In this document: piece by piece, positions 1 to 8,518 of the stretch
Numbering within the stretch: the stretch's first letter is position 1
Layout of the letters: every line of letters starts with the position of its first letter
NCBI RefSeq assembly: GCF_003696235.1
Contig: NZ_RFFJ01000015.1
Location: 1 to 52,569 of the forward strand
Direction of reading: 5' to 3'
Length of the DNA stretch: 52,569 bases
DNA from: Streptomyces triticirhizae
GTDB taxonomy: Bacteria > Actinomycetota > Actinomycetes > Streptomycetales > Streptomycetaceae
The notes under the pieces: model-generated
The model's database searches: none
Seen by the model: only the letters and a program-made list of their open reading frames with translations
What the model was told of the DNA's origin: nothing
Program-made: the position numbers and the translations under genes

Positions 1-258
1 GTCCCGCCGCCGGCCCCGGGCGGCGGGGTCGGCCGGCGGGTCGGCGGCGGGCGGGGGCGGCTCGCCGGGCAGTGTGGGCAGGGAGTGCGGGCGGCCCGCG
101 ACGTCGGAGGGCAGCGAGGGAACGGTCGGGGTGCGCGCCCCTTCGGCCGGCCTCGTCCTGGCCGTCCAGGCCGCACCGTCCCACCAGCGCTCCCGCGCCG
201 GCTCGCCCGCTGGTCGGCCCGGGTCCTGGTACCAGCCGGGCGGTGTGGTCTGGCTCAC
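1..258 (-). CDS. DUF2510 domain protein, N-terminal part (runs off the left edge)
   Basis: Reading leftward from the GTG at 258, the frame stays open to the window edge (86 codons). It starts MSQTTPPGWYQDPG and soon reaches RWWDGAAWT. This PPGWYxDP...RWWDGxxWT pattern is the DUF2510 signature found at the N-terminus of many actinobacterial membrane proteins. The rest is a Pro-rich linker. A purine-rich AGAAG lies upstream, but the ribosome-binding site is weak. The domain function is unknown, and the part that would define the protein lies outside the window. Confidence 0.75.
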   Translation of the reverse strand, partial: MSQTTPPGWYQDPGRPAGEPARERWWDGAAWTARTRPAEGARTPTVPSLPSDVAGRPHSLPTLPGEPPPPAADPPADPAARGRRRD

Positions 259-333
259 CCGCTGAACTTCTCACACCCGCGCCGTCGCGGCCAGTGGCCG
301 CGCGATGACCCGTGATCACCGCTCCGTCACGAC

Positions 334-360
334 CAACGCCCGGCACGCGGCCGGGCGTTG
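334..360 (-). terminator. stem-loop downstream of the antiporter gene
   Basis: An 11-bp perfect stem (334-344 with 350-360) closes a 5-nt loop about 100 nt after the antiporter stop and just upstream of the DUF2510 gene. It has no U-tract, which is common for Streptomyces terminators. Elsewhere in 259-460 I see no gene. Confidence 0.5.
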
Positions 361-460
361 AGCGGAACTGACGCATGGGGGGACACGGTGGAACGTGACC
401 GGGCGGGCGGGACGCTCGGGCCGGGGCGGCCCGTTGGGGTGGCTCCCGCCGCGCCCCGAA

Positions 461-1687
461 CTACCTGCCGGAGTTCGCGGGCTCCGGCTCGGGGATGGCC
501 GCCGCCTCCTCGCTGGGGGTGTTCCGGCCGCCGGGCAGGATCTTGGCCAGCCAGTGCGAACGACCGGCGACCAGCGGCGCGAGCACGGCGAGGATCAGCA
601 CATAGCCGGCGATGAACGGCGACAGCCGCTCGTCGAGCCCGGCCGCGGCCGCCATGGTGGCCAGGATCAGCGCGAACTCGCCCCTGGCCAGCAGGGTGGT
701 GGAGACGTTGGCGGTGGGCTCGGCGCCGAACCCGTAGATCCGCGCGGTGAACAGGCCGGCGCCCACGTTCATCACCACGGTGATCAGCACCGCGATCAGC
801 ACCGGCCAGATGACGGTCGGCAGGTCGCCGGGCGCGATGGAGAGCCCGAAGCCGAAGAAGAAGATCGCGGCGAAGGCGTCCCGCAGCGGGTGGACCAACT
901 CCCTGATCCGCTCGCCGTTGGCGGTGTTGCCCAGGATCAGGCCGACCATGAAGGCGGCGATGGCGTCGGCGACCCCGAACTGCTCGGCGATCCCGGAGAC
1001 CAGCACGGCGGCGCCCAGGAACGAGATGACCAGCAGCTCGTCGTCCTTGATGGCGAACAGCCGGCCGATGAGCTTGGTGCCCCAGCGGGCCGCGATGGCC
1101 AGCAGCAACAGGAAGCCGAACGCCTTGGCGATCTGCCAGGCGGTCTCGCCGGCGCTCTCGGAACCGGAGATCACCGGCTGGAGGGCGGCCAGATAGAGGG
1201 CGAGGAAGATGTCCTCGACCACGATGATGCCCAGGATGGGCTTGGTCTCCGGGTTACCGATGCGGCCGGCGTCCACCAGGATCTTGGTGACGATGGCGGA
1301 GGACGAGATGCCCAGCACACCGGCCAGCACCAGCGCCTCGGACGTGCCCCAGCCCAGCGCGAAGCCGAATCCCAGCCCGGCGCCGACGTTGAGCGCCAGA
1401 TAGGTGCAGCCGGCCACGGCCATCTTCTTGCCGCCGGTCTTGAGGTCGTCCATGTGGAACTCAAGGCCGAGGTAGAACAGCAGCAGCACGAGGCCGAGCG
1501 CGGAGAGCATCTCCAGGTCGTGCGGGTCCTCCAGCAGAACGAAGCCGGGGGTGTTGGGGCCGAGCAGTATCCCGGCCAGGATGAAGAGCGGAATCGTGGG
1601 CAGGCCTATGCGGCCGCCGAGGCGGGCGAGGAACGCGGCGGCGACGAAGGCGCCGCCCATCGCGAGCAGGGTGTCAGCGTGTCCCAT
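461..1687 (-). CDS. CPA2-family cation/H+ antiporter (KefB/NapA type)
   Basis: This 408-residue, highly hydrophobic protein has about 11-12 predicted membrane segments and the CPA2 Na+/H+ exchanger architecture. Recognisable parts are GRIGLPTIPLFILAG near residue 25, ILGPNTPGF, and the GISSSAIVTKIL half-helix. It should exchange K+ or Na+ for protons across the cytoplasmic membrane. There is no TrkA-N/RCK regulatory domain; the protein ends in a short Pro/Glu-rich tail, so it is a membrane domain only. It is transcribed divergently from the exonuclease across an unusually AT-rich promoter region. Which cation it carries cannot be told from sequence. Confidence 0.85.
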   Translation of the reverse strand: MGHADTLLAMGGAFVAAAFLARLGGRIGLPTIPLFILAGILLGPNTPGFVLLEDPHDLEMLSALGLVLLLFYLGLEFHMDDLKTGGKKMAVAGCTYLALNVGAGLGFGFALGWGTSEALVLAGVLGISSSAIVTKILVDAGRIGNPETKPILGIIVVEDIFLALYLAALQPVISGSESAGETAWQIAKAFGFLLLLAIAARWGTKLIGRLFAIKDDELLVISFLGAAVLVSGIAEQFGVADAIAAFMVGLILGNTANGERIRELVHPLRDAFAAIFFFGFGLSIAPGDLPTVIWPVLIAVLITVVMNVGAGLFTARIYGFGAEPTANVSTTLLARGEFALILATMAAAAGLDERLSPFIAGYVLILAVLAPLVAGRSHWLAKILPGGRNTPSEEAAAIPEPEPANSGR

Positions 1688-1826
1688 CCCGCATCAGCCC
1701 CGGGGGTCGAGCGACGGGGAAACGGACGGGAGAGCGGCGGGACCAGTGAGGGTGCCGGGTCGGGTGGGCGTCGGCAAGTGAGTGTCTCCTTCTCGGCGTC
1801 CGGACGGCTCGGCAAAGTGAGCGTCA

Positions 1827-1862
1827 AGAAATCGTTAATATTTAGCTTACCAAACGATTTCT
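1827..1862. promoter_or_regulatory. AT-rich island with a 10-bp inverted repeat between the antiporter and exonuclease genes
   Basis: AGAAATCGTT (1827-1836) and AACGATTTCT (1853-1862) are exact inverted repeats separated by 16 nt of A+T-rich DNA containing TAATAT. It is the most AT-rich stretch I noticed in this GC-rich window. It lies about 140 bp upstream of the antiporter start. A regulator-binding site or promoter for the antiporter is likely; which protein binds is unknown. Confidence 0.45.
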
Positions 1863-1886
1863 GGGCCACCAGGGGGCGTGGCGAAA

Positions 1887-1909
1887 TTGTCGGTGGTGTG
1901 CGGCATGAT
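1887..1909 (+). promoter_or_regulatory. candidate PafBC-dependent (RecA-NDp) promoter of the exonuclease gene
   Basis: TTGTCGGTG at 1887-1895 matches the published RecA-NDp element TTGTCRGTG at 9 of 9 positions. It is followed by exactly 8 nt and then CATGAT (1904-1909), one base from TANNNT. Seven further nt lead to GTG at 1917, the spacing of a leaderless start. Because this element overlaps the in-frame upstream starts at 1878 and 1905, it decides the start at 1917. Binding by PafBC is inferred from the motif. Confidence 0.7.
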
Positions 1910-1916
1910 CCGTCCT

Positions 1917-2837
1917 GTGACCACACGTCTGATGCTGCTCGACACCGCCTCGCTGTACTTCCGCGCCTATCACGGCGTGCCCGACTCCGTTCGCGCCCCC
2001 GACGGCACCCCGGTCAACGCGGTGCGCGGCCTGCTGGACTTCATCGCCAGGCTGGTCAGGGACCACCGGCCCGACGCGTTGGTGGCCTGCGTGGACGAGG
2101 ACTGGCGCCCCGCCTGGCGGGTGGCGCTGATCCCCACCTACAAGGCCCACCGGGTGGCCGACGAGGTGCCCGGGGGCACCGACGTCGAGGAGGTGCCGGA
2201 CACCCTCAGCCCTCAGGTGCCGGTGATCGAGGCCGTGCTCGACGCGGTGGGCATCCTCCGCGTCGGCGCCCCCGAGCACGAGGCCGACGACGTGATCGGC
2301 ACGCTCAGCCACCGCGCCACCGGGCCCGTTGACATCGTCACGGGGGACCGCGACCTCTTCCAACTGATCGACGACTCCAGGGGTGTTCGGGTTCTCTACC
2401 CGGTCCGTGGCATGGCGAACCTGGCGGCGTTCGACGAGGCCGCGCTGCGGGAGAAGTACGGCGTGGACGGCCCCGGCTACGCGGAGCTGGCGCTGCTGCG
2501 CGGCGACCCGAGCGACGGGCTCCCCGGGGTGCCGGGGATCGGCGAGAAGACGGCGGCCAAGCTGCTGGCCAGGTTCGGCGACCTGGCCGGCCTGGTGGCC
2601 GCGCTGGACGACCCGACCTCGGGGCTGACGCCGGCGCAGCACCGCCGGCTGCGCGAGGCGGCGGACTATCTGGCCGTCGCGCCGCGCGTGGTGCGGGTGG
2701 TCACGGACCTCCCGCTGCCCGAACGGGACGCGACGCTGCCGGCCGCGCCCCGGGACCCGGAGGCGCTGGCCGCGCTCGACGAACGCTGGGGCCTGGGCGG
2801 CTCCCTCTCCCGCCTGGTCGCGGCGCTGGCTTCCTGA
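1917..2837 (+). CDS. 5'-3' exonuclease / flap endonuclease (PolA N-domain-like, FenA-like)
   Basis: This 306-residue stand-alone FEN/PIN-domain nuclease begins VTTRLMLLDTASLYFRAY. It keeps the acidic metal-binding clusters of the family (LLDTAS, VACVDEDWRP, EADDVIGTL, IVTGDRDLFQL) and the helix-hairpin-helix motif GLPGVPGIGEKTA near residue 210, which grips duplex DNA. Such proteins remove RNA primers and flaps in replication and repair. The GTG at 1917 is preferred because a DNA-damage promoter motif occupies the DNA just upstream. In mycobacteria, as I recall, a related gene also lies near helY, tatAC and pafABC. Confidence 0.88.
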   Translation: MTTRLMLLDTASLYFRAYHGVPDSVRAPDGTPVNAVRGLLDFIARLVRDHRPDALVACVDEDWRPAWRVALIPTYKAHRVADEVPGGTDVEEVPDTLSPQVPVIEAVLDAVGILRVGAPEHEADDVIGTLSHRATGPVDIVTGDRDLFQLIDDSRGVRVLYPVRGMANLAAFDEAALREKYGVDGPGYAELALLRGDPSDGLPGVPGIGEKTAAKLLARFGDLAGLVAALDDPTSGLTPAQHRRLREAADYLAVAPRVVRVVTDLPLPERDATLPAAPRDPEALAALDERWGLGGSLSRLVAALAS

Positions 2838-2860
2838 GCCGGCCCGCTGGGCGGGCCGGC
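2838..2860 (+). terminator. terminator of the exonuclease gene
   Basis: A perfect 10-bp stem, GCCGGCCCGC / GCGGGCCGGC with loop TGG, begins on the base right after the stop codon. It is GC-rich and has no U-tract. Confidence 0.75.
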
Positions 2861-3283
2861 ACCCCCCGGCCGCCGGCCGGGGACGCGCATCGGCTGCGCC
2901 GGGCACGCGGCGCCCAGGCCGGGCCGGGCCACCGCCCGGCAGTGGCAACAGCCGCACCTCCGACGGCAGTTCATGATCAGCAGACCGAGCCTCACGCCGC
3001 CCCCATGTCAACGACCCAGCCCCGAACGGGTCAGCGGCATCCGGTCCGTCCGGGCCCCGGCCGCCGGGCGTGAGCCCGCACCGCCCACTCCCCCAACCCA
3101 CCGCACCCGTTCGACAACCACCCGTCGCTGACAACACCCGCCCCGCACCGTCCCGACCGGCCAGGCCGCCACCCGCGCCGCCCGTTCACCAACAGCCCCC
3201 GGCGCACCGCCCGCTCACCGCCACCGCCCGTCAACCCCGACCGGCCGCCCGGCCGCAGGCCCCGCCGCCCCGCCGCGCGGGCC
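2861..3283. other. gene-free spacer between the convergent exonuclease and helY genes
   Basis: I find no convincing gene here. From about 3070 to 3260 the + strand is strikingly rich in C and poor in G, giving a low-complexity strand asymmetry unlike the flanking coding DNA. A Cys-rich minus-strand reading frame starting at 2995 runs into the exonuclease gene; I judge it spurious. Confidence 0.5.
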
Positions 3284-3306
3284 CCCAGGGCCCCGCCGGC
3301 CCTGGG
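3284..3306 (-). terminator. terminator downstream of helY
   Basis: CCCAGGGCC (3284-3292) and GGCCCTGGG (3298-3306) form a 9-bp perfect stem with a 5-nt loop, 22 nt past the helY stop codon. Confidence 0.65.
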
Positions 3307-3328
3307 CCCGACCCGGCCCGGGCAGGGC

Positions 3329-6139
3329 TCAGCCCAGGGAGCTGTACGCCACCACGCCCCGCAGGAGTTGGTCGACGGCCTGGCGCGCGGTCCTGCCCAC
3401 GCCGCTGCCCTCGGGGGCGGCGGCGGACAGCTGGCCCAGCACGTCGATGACCTGCTTGCACCAGCGGACGAAGTCCCCGGCCGGCATCTCCGCGTCGCGC
3501 AGCACCGCGTCCAGGCCCTGGCCCTGCGCCCAGCGGTAGACGGGCCAGGCGAAGCCGAGGTCGGGTTCGCGTTGCCCGACGCCGGTCACGGTGCTGATCC
3601 GGTGCCGTTCCTCCAACGCGTCCAGCCGCCCCCAGATCCGCACCATCTCGCCCAGCGCCTGCCGGGTCCGCCCGTCGGGCACGTCCGGCGCGGGCGCGTC
3701 GTCGGCGGAGCGCGCCTCGTAGACCAGCGCGGAGACACACGCGGCCAGCTCCGCCGGGTTGAGGCCCTCCCAGACGCCGTCCCGCAGGCACTCGCTGGCC
3801 AGCAGGTCCAACTCGCCGTAGAGCCGCGCCAGTCGGCGGCCGTGTTCGGTGACCTCGTCGCCGCGCAGGTAGTCCAGCTCGGTCAGCAGCGCGGCGACCT
3901 GGTCGAAGGTCCTGGCGATGGTGTTGGTGCGGCCCGCGATCCGGCGTTCGAGCTGCCGGGTGTCGCGGCGCAGCCGGTGGTAGCGCTCGGCCCACCGCGC
4001 GTGGTCCTCGCGGGACTCGCAGCCGTGGCAGGGGTGCGCCCTGATCTCGCGGCGCAGGCGCGCGATCTCCTGGTCGTCGGCGGCCTGGGCGCGTTCCTTC
4101 CGGTGCCGACGCGGCTCGACGTGCCCCGCCTTGGTGCGCAGCGCGGAGGCCAGGTCGCGGCGGGACTGCGGGCTGCGCTGGTTGAACGACCTGGGGATGC
4201 GCATCCGGCCGAGCGCCTCGACCGGCACCGGGAAGTCCATCGCGCCCAGCCGCTTGACCTGCCGCTGAACGGTGAGGACCAGCGGACGCGGCCCGTCGTG
4301 GTGGTCGAAGCCCCGGTGTCCGCCGCTGCGCCCGTCGGGCATCCCCGGGTCGAGGACCAGCGCCAGGCCGGCGAACTTGCCGGTGGGCACGTGGATGATG
4401 TCGCCGGGCCGCAGCTTCTCCAACGCGTCGGAGGCGGCCGCCCTGCGCTGGGCGACGCCCTGCCGGGCCAGCTCGGTCTCGCGTTCCTTGAGCTTCTGCC
4501 GGAGCCCCGCGTACTCCTCGAAGTCGCCCAGATGGCAGGTCATCGCCTCCCGGTAGCCCTCAAGGCCGGTCTCGTTGCGCTGCACCTGGCGGGAGATCCC
4601 CACCACCGAGCGGTCGGCCTGGAACTGCGCGAACGAGGTCTCCAGCAGCTCCCGCGAGCGGTGCCGGCCGAACTGGGCGACCAGGTTGACGGCCATGTTG
4701 TAGGAGGGCTTGAACGAGGAGCGCAACGGATAGGTGCGCGCCCCCGCGAGCCCCGCGAGCGCCCCCGGGTCCATGCCGCGCTGCCACAGCACCACGGCGT
4801 GCCCCTCGACGTCGATCCCGCGCCGCCCGGCGCGGCCGGTGAGCTGGGTGTACTCGCCGGGGGTGATGTCGGCGTGCTGCTCGCCGTTCCACTTGACCAG
4901 CTTCTCCAACACCACCGAGCGCGCCGGCATGTTGATGCCGAGGGCCAGGGTCTCGGTGGCGAAGACGGCCTTGACGAGGCCCTCGACGAACAGCTCCTCG
5001 ACGATCTCCTTGAAGCGGGGCAGCATCCCCGCGTGGTGCGCGGCGATGCCCCGTTCCAGGCCCTCAAGCCACTCGAAGTAGCCCAGCACATGGAGGTCCT
5101 CGTCGGGGATGGCGGAGGTGCGGCGCTCGACGATCTCCCGCACGCGGGCGCGCGCCGGCGCGTCGTTGAGGCGCAGCCCGGCGGCGAGGCACTGCTGGAC
5201 GGCCGCCTCGCAGCCGGCGCGGCTGAAGATGAACGTGATGGCCGGCAGCAGCCCCTCGGCGTCGAGCCGGTCGATGACCTCGACGCGGCTGGGCGTGTAG
5301 AGCCGGTTCCGCTGGCGCTTCTCGCGCTCCCGCTCGGCGGCCCTGCGCCGGTCCCGGACGTTGCGGTTGCGCTCCCGCGCGCCCCAGGAGCGGGTGTTCT
5401 CAAGCCGCGCCATCCGCAGCAGGTCGGGGTTGACCTCCCGCTTGCTGTCGGACTCGGCGAACAGGTCGTAGAGCCGGCGCCCGGCCAGCACGTGCTGCCA
5501 CAGCGGCACCGGCCGGTGCTCGGAGACGATCACCCGGGTGTCGCCGCGCACGGTGTCCAGCCAGTCGCCGAACTCCTCGGCGTTGGAGACCGTGGCCGAC
5601 AGCGAGACCAGCGAGACGGACTCGGGGAGGTGGATGATCACCTCCTCCCACACGGCGCCCCTGAACCGGTCGGAGAGGTAGTGCACCTCGTCCATCACGA
5701 CATAGCCGAGGTTGGTCAGGGCGGTGGAGTTGGCGTAGAGCATGTTCCGCAGCACCTCGGTGGTCATCACGACCACCGGGGCGTCGGAGTTGACGCTGTT
5801 GTCGCCGGTCAGCAGGCCGACCCTGTCCTCGCCGTAGCGGCGCAGCAGGTCGGCGTACTTCTGGTTGGAGAGGGCCTTGATCGGCGTGGTGTAGAAGCAC
5901 TTCCGGCCCTGGCTGAGCGCCAGGTGGACGGCGAACTCGCCCACGATCGTCTTGCCCGAGCCGGTCGGCGCCGCGACCAGCACGCCATGCCCGGCCTCCA
6001 GGGCCTGACACGCCTCGATCTGGAAGTCGTCCAGGGCGAAGTCGTAGAGATCACGGAACGGGGCGAGAGCGGTCCGCTCGTCCGCAGCCCGACGCCGTGA
6101 CTCGGCGTACCGCTCGGCGGGAGACATGTGCTCGGTCAT
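3329..6139 (-). CDS. helY: Ski2/Mtr4-type DEVH-box RNA helicase HelY
   Basis: This 936-residue superfamily 2 helicase has Walker A APTGSGKT near residue 57, the DEVH box (VMDEVHYLSD) near 150, SLSAT, and the motif VI region QLTGRAGRRGID near 435. The long C-terminal part resembles the arch and helical regions of Ski2/Mtr4 proteins. It is expected to unwind RNA with ATP, probably in RNA turnover; its actinobacterial role is poorly defined. It follows dagK by 66 bp. A TAGGCT -10 box lies 9 nt before the ATG, so a separate leaderless transcript is possible. Confidence 0.93.
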   Translation of the reverse strand: MTEHMSPAERYAESRRRAADERTALAPFRDLYDFALDDFQIEACQALEAGHGVLVAAPTGSGKTIVGEFAVHLALSQGRKCFYTTPIKALSNQKYADLLRRYGEDRVGLLTGDNSVNSDAPVVVMTTEVLRNMLYANSTALTNLGYVVMDEVHYLSDRFRGAVWEEVIIHLPESVSLVSLSATVSNAEEFGDWLDTVRGDTRVIVSEHRPVPLWQHVLAGRRLYDLFAESDSKREVNPDLLRMARLENTRSWGARERNRNVRDRRRAAEREREKRQRNRLYTPSRVEVIDRLDAEGLLPAITFIFSRAGCEAAVQQCLAAGLRLNDAPARARVREIVERRTSAIPDEDLHVLGYFEWLEGLERGIAAHHAGMLPRFKEIVEELFVEGLVKAVFATETLALGINMPARSVVLEKLVKWNGEQHADITPGEYTQLTGRAGRRGIDVEGHAVVLWQRGMDPGALAGLAGARTYPLRSSFKPSYNMAVNLVAQFGRHRSRELLETSFAQFQADRSVVGISRQVQRNETGLEGYREAMTCHLGDFEEYAGLRQKLKERETELARQGVAQRRAAASDALEKLRPGDIIHVPTGKFAGLALVLDPGMPDGRSGGHRGFDHHDGPRPLVLTVQRQVKRLGAMDFPVPVEALGRMRIPRSFNQRSPQSRRDLASALRTKAGHVEPRRHRKERAQAADDQEIARLRREIRAHPCHGCESREDHARWAERYHRLRRDTRQLERRIAGRTNTIARTFDQVAALLTELDYLRGDEVTEHGRRLARLYGELDLLASECLRDGVWEGLNPAELAACVSALVYEARSADDAPAPDVPDGRTRQALGEMVRIWGRLDALEERHRISTVTGVGQREPDLGFAWPVYRWAQGQGLDAVLRDAEMPAGDFVRWCKQVIDVLGQLSAAAPEGSGVGRTARQAVDQLLRGVVAYSSLG

Positions 6140-6148
6140 CGTCTCCCG

Positions 6149-6154
6149 AGCCTA
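6149..6154 (-). promoter_or_regulatory. candidate -10 box of helY (TAGGCT)
   Basis: TAGGCT on the minus strand ends 9 nt before the helY ATG, in the 66-bp gap after dagK. No clear -35 element is seen. A GGGAG lies only a few nt before the ATG, too close for a normal ribosome-binding site. Confidence 0.4.
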
Positions 6155-6205
6155 CCGGCCCACCGGTCCGCTCTTCCTGGCGATCTCTCCCGGGGCCGGT
6201 GGCGC

Positions 6206-7105
6206 TCAGGCCGGCTCGGGCGTCAGCACCCGCACCGCGCGCGGAACGCACTCGGCCACCAGCGGCAGCGGCCCCAGCGCCTCGCCGTCGGCGTAGCCGG
6301 TGACGCCGGGCGACGCCAGCTCCACGCGGCGGGCCCGGTGGGTGGTGACGACGGGGTGGCTCAGGTGCGTTCCCCGGTAGACGCGGGGGAAGACCCGCAG
6401 CAGGGTGGAACGGCGGCAGGGGCCGACGACGGTGACGTCCAGCAGCCCGTCGTCCAGGTCGGCGTCGGCGCAGATCCGCATCCCGCCGCCGTAGGAGGGG
6501 CCGTTGCCGACGGCGACGAGGGTGGCCTCCAGCTCGCGCCAGGGCCCGTCGTCCAGCCGCAGGCGGTAGGGCAGCGGGCGCAGGGCGGCCAGCTCGGCAA
6601 CCATCGCGAGGTCGTAGCGGAGCCCGCCGCGTGGCCAACGCATCCCGTTGGCGCGGTCGTTGACGCGGGAGTCGAAGCCGGTGGCCAGCACGCTGCCGAA
6701 CCAGGTCGCGCCGACCCGCCCCAGGTCGACGGCGCGCGGCTGCCCGCGCTTGAGCGCCTCGGCGATCACGAGGGCGGCGGCCCTCGGGTCGCGCAGCGGC
6801 AGCCCGAGGGCGCGGGCGATGTCGTTGCCGGTGCCGACGGCGACCAGCCCCAGCGGGGTGGCGGTGCCGGCGACGGCGCGCAGCGCGAGGGAGGACATCC
6901 CGTCGCCGCCGAGGGCGACCAGGGCCCCGGTGCCGGCGGCGACCGCCGCGTGGGCGCGGGCCAGCGCGTCGTCCGCGTCGAGGCCGACCAGCACCCGGAC
7001 GGCGATCCCGGCCTCGCGCAGCACCCGGGCCACGGGCTCGGCGGCGCGCCGCCCGTTCCCCCGCCCGGCCACCGGATTGATCAGCAGGGTGACCTCACCG
7101 CTCAT
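6206..7105 (-). CDS. diacylglycerol/sphingosine kinase-family lipid kinase (DAGK_cat)
   Basis: This 299-residue protein has the YegS/DagK fold. It carries NPVAGRGNG near residue 10, the nucleotide loop GGDGM near residue 69, and GTGNDIARALGLP near residue 91. These enzymes phosphorylate diacylglycerol or a related lipid with ATP at the inner membrane face. The family usually has GGDGT; Met replaces the Thr here. It starts 19 bp after tatC stops, with GGGAAG as ribosome-binding site, and is probably in the tatA-tatC transcript. The lipid substrate is not deducible. Confidence 0.88.
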   Translation of the reverse strand: MSGEVTLLINPVAGRGNGRRAAEPVARVLREAGIAVRVLVGLDADDALARAHAAVAAGTGALVALGGDGMSSLALRAVAGTATPLGLVAVGTGNDIARALGLPLRDPRAAALVIAEALKRGQPRAVDLGRVGATWFGSVLATGFDSRVNDRANGMRWPRGGLRYDLAMVAELAALRPLPYRLRLDDGPWRELEATLVAVGNGPSYGGGMRICADADLDDGLLDVTVVGPCRRSTLLRVFPRVYRGTHLSHPVVTTHRARRVELASPGVTGYADGEALGPLPLVAECVPRAVRVLTPEPA

Positions 7106-7124
7106 CCAGCGGTCTTCCCACGGC

Positions 7125-8027
7125 TCATGTCACGTCGTCGTCATACCCGTTGACGGGGCGGTCGTCGTCGAGCCTCTCGGCGGGGCCGACGGGCTCGGGC
7201 GTCAGGTCCAGCTCGGACGCCTCGTCGTCGGCCAGCTCGGCGTCGGCGTTCCGCCTGCGCCGGCGGCGGTCGTTGAGCATCGCGATGCCGCAGGCCAGGA
7301 AGTAGAGGCCGGTGACCGGGATCTGGAGCGCGATCATCGACATCAGGTCGGTGGGCGTGATGGCGGCGGCGAAGATCGCGATGCCCATCACCATCCAGCG
7401 CCACCAGCTGATCATCCGCTTGCCGGAGACCACGCCGCCCAGGTTCAACAGGACGAGCAGCAGCGGGAGTTCGAAGGAGATGCCGAACGCGAGGGCCAGC
7501 CGGACGGTGATGTCGAGGACCTCCTCGACGCTCACGAAGTTCTGCGCGTCGTCGGCGCTGAAGCTCAGCAGCACGGGGATCGCCCGGGGCAGCAGCCAGT
7601 AGGCGAAGTAGGTGCCGGTGAGGAACAGCGGAACGCCGACCGCGACCACGGCCCGGCTGTACTTCTTCTCGTTGCGGTGCAGCCCGGGCGCGATGAACGC
7701 CCAGAGCTGGTAGAGCCAGACCGGCGAGGCCCCGATGAGGCCCACCAGCAGGGACACCCGCAGATAGGTGGCGAACGGCGCGGTCAGGCCGTTCTGCGCC
7801 AGCACGGCGCAGCGCTTCTCCTCGGCCTGAAGGCTCCCTCGCTCACACATCGGCACCGGATCGGTGAGGAAATCCATGATGTCCTTGGCGAAGAACGCCG
7901 CCACGATCGCCACGATCACGACCGAGAGCGCCGCGATCCCCAGCCGGTTGCGCAACTCACGAAGATGCTCGGTGAGCGGCATCCGCCCTTCGGGGTCCTT
8001 CGGCGGTTTACGCGCGGTCTTGAGCAC
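7125..8027 (-). CDS. tatC: Sec-independent (Tat) translocase subunit TatC
   Basis: This 300-residue protein has six predicted membrane helices and the TatC N-terminal motif MPLTEHLRELRNRL near residue 16, which binds the twin-arginine signal. TatC is the receptor core of the Tat system exporting folded proteins. The C-terminal tail from about 250 is charged (RRRRRRNADAELADDEASE), as in other actinobacterial TatC proteins. The GTG start at 8027 is preceded by GAGGA. tatA lies 82 bp upstream. Confidence 0.96.
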   Translation of the reverse strand: MLKTARKPPKDPEGRMPLTEHLRELRNRLGIAALSVVIVAIVAAFFAKDIMDFLTDPVPMCERGSLQAEEKRCAVLAQNGLTAPFATYLRVSLLVGLIGASPVWLYQLWAFIAPGLHRNEKKYSRAVVAVGVPLFLTGTYFAYWLLPRAIPVLLSFSADDAQNFVSVEEVLDITVRLALAFGISFELPLLLVLLNLGGVVSGKRMISWWRWMVMGIAIFAAAITPTDLMSMIALQIPVTGLYFLACGIAMLNDRRRRRRNADAELADDEASELDLTPEPVGPAERLDDDRPVNGYDDDVT

Positions 8028-8109
8028 CCCACGTCCTCATCTCGTAGGGCGGCCGGTGTCCCACCCGGCCGCCTGCCCTCACTGCACGGTCACGGTGAAC
8101 GTCGAGGCG

Positions 8110-8376
8110 TCAGCCCCTGGCCTCGCCCCTGGGCTCGTCCACGGGCCGGGCGGCGGTCGCCTCGCCGGGGGTGGGCTCGATGCTGCGCGGGGCGACGACC
8201 GGTTCGGCGTCGTCGGCCGGCTTGTTGTTCTCCGCCTTCATGGCGGCCGTCTCACTCTTCATGATCCGCATCGACTTGCCCAGCGCCCTGGCGGTGTCCG
8301 GCAGGCGCTTGGAGCCAAAGACCACAACGACGACGAGGAAGACGATGAGAAGGTGCATAGGGGAGATAGCGCCCAT
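8110..8376 (-). CDS. tatA: Tat translocase pore subunit TatA
   Basis: This 88-residue protein shows the TatA plan: one N-terminal membrane helix (residues 7-20), the [17 protein letters not shown] hinge and amphipathic helix, then an acidic, Pro-rich disordered tail. It oligomerises with TatC to let folded twin-arginine substrates cross the membrane. It is upstream of tatC and has purine-rich GAGAGAGAAG before its ATG. A 142-bp gap separates it from the small membrane protein gene, leaving room for a promoter. Confidence 0.95.
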   Translation of the reverse strand: MGAISPMHLLIVFLVVVVVFGSKRLPDTARALGKSMRIMKSETAAMKAENNKPADDAEPVVAPRSIEPTPGEATAARPVDEPRGEARG

Positions 8377-8518
8377 GATGTGTCTTCTCTCTCTTCGGGT
8401 CTCTCTTCGAGATTTGGGATCTGACGCTGGCGGGTGATGGAGGAATCGCGACCACCAGCCACACGATCAGCAATCTTAACGCCCGGGGGTAAACACAAAG
8501 CAATGCTTGGGCGTCGCT

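Noticed and set aside
2666..2995. Cys-rich minus-strand frame beginning MRLGLLIMNCRRRCG
   Set aside because: It runs antisense into the exonuclease gene, has no ribosome-binding site and turns into Arg/Ser-rich shadow sequence.
3126..3134. TTGTCAGCG on the minus strand, an 8/9 RecA-NDp match
   Set aside because: Eight nt downstream there is TTGTCG, not a TANNNT box, and no gene starts there.
3368..6100. 910-codon open frame on the + strand across helY
   Set aside because: It is exactly antisense to a convincing helicase gene. Its translation is low-complexity and lacks domains, as expected from third-position GC bias.
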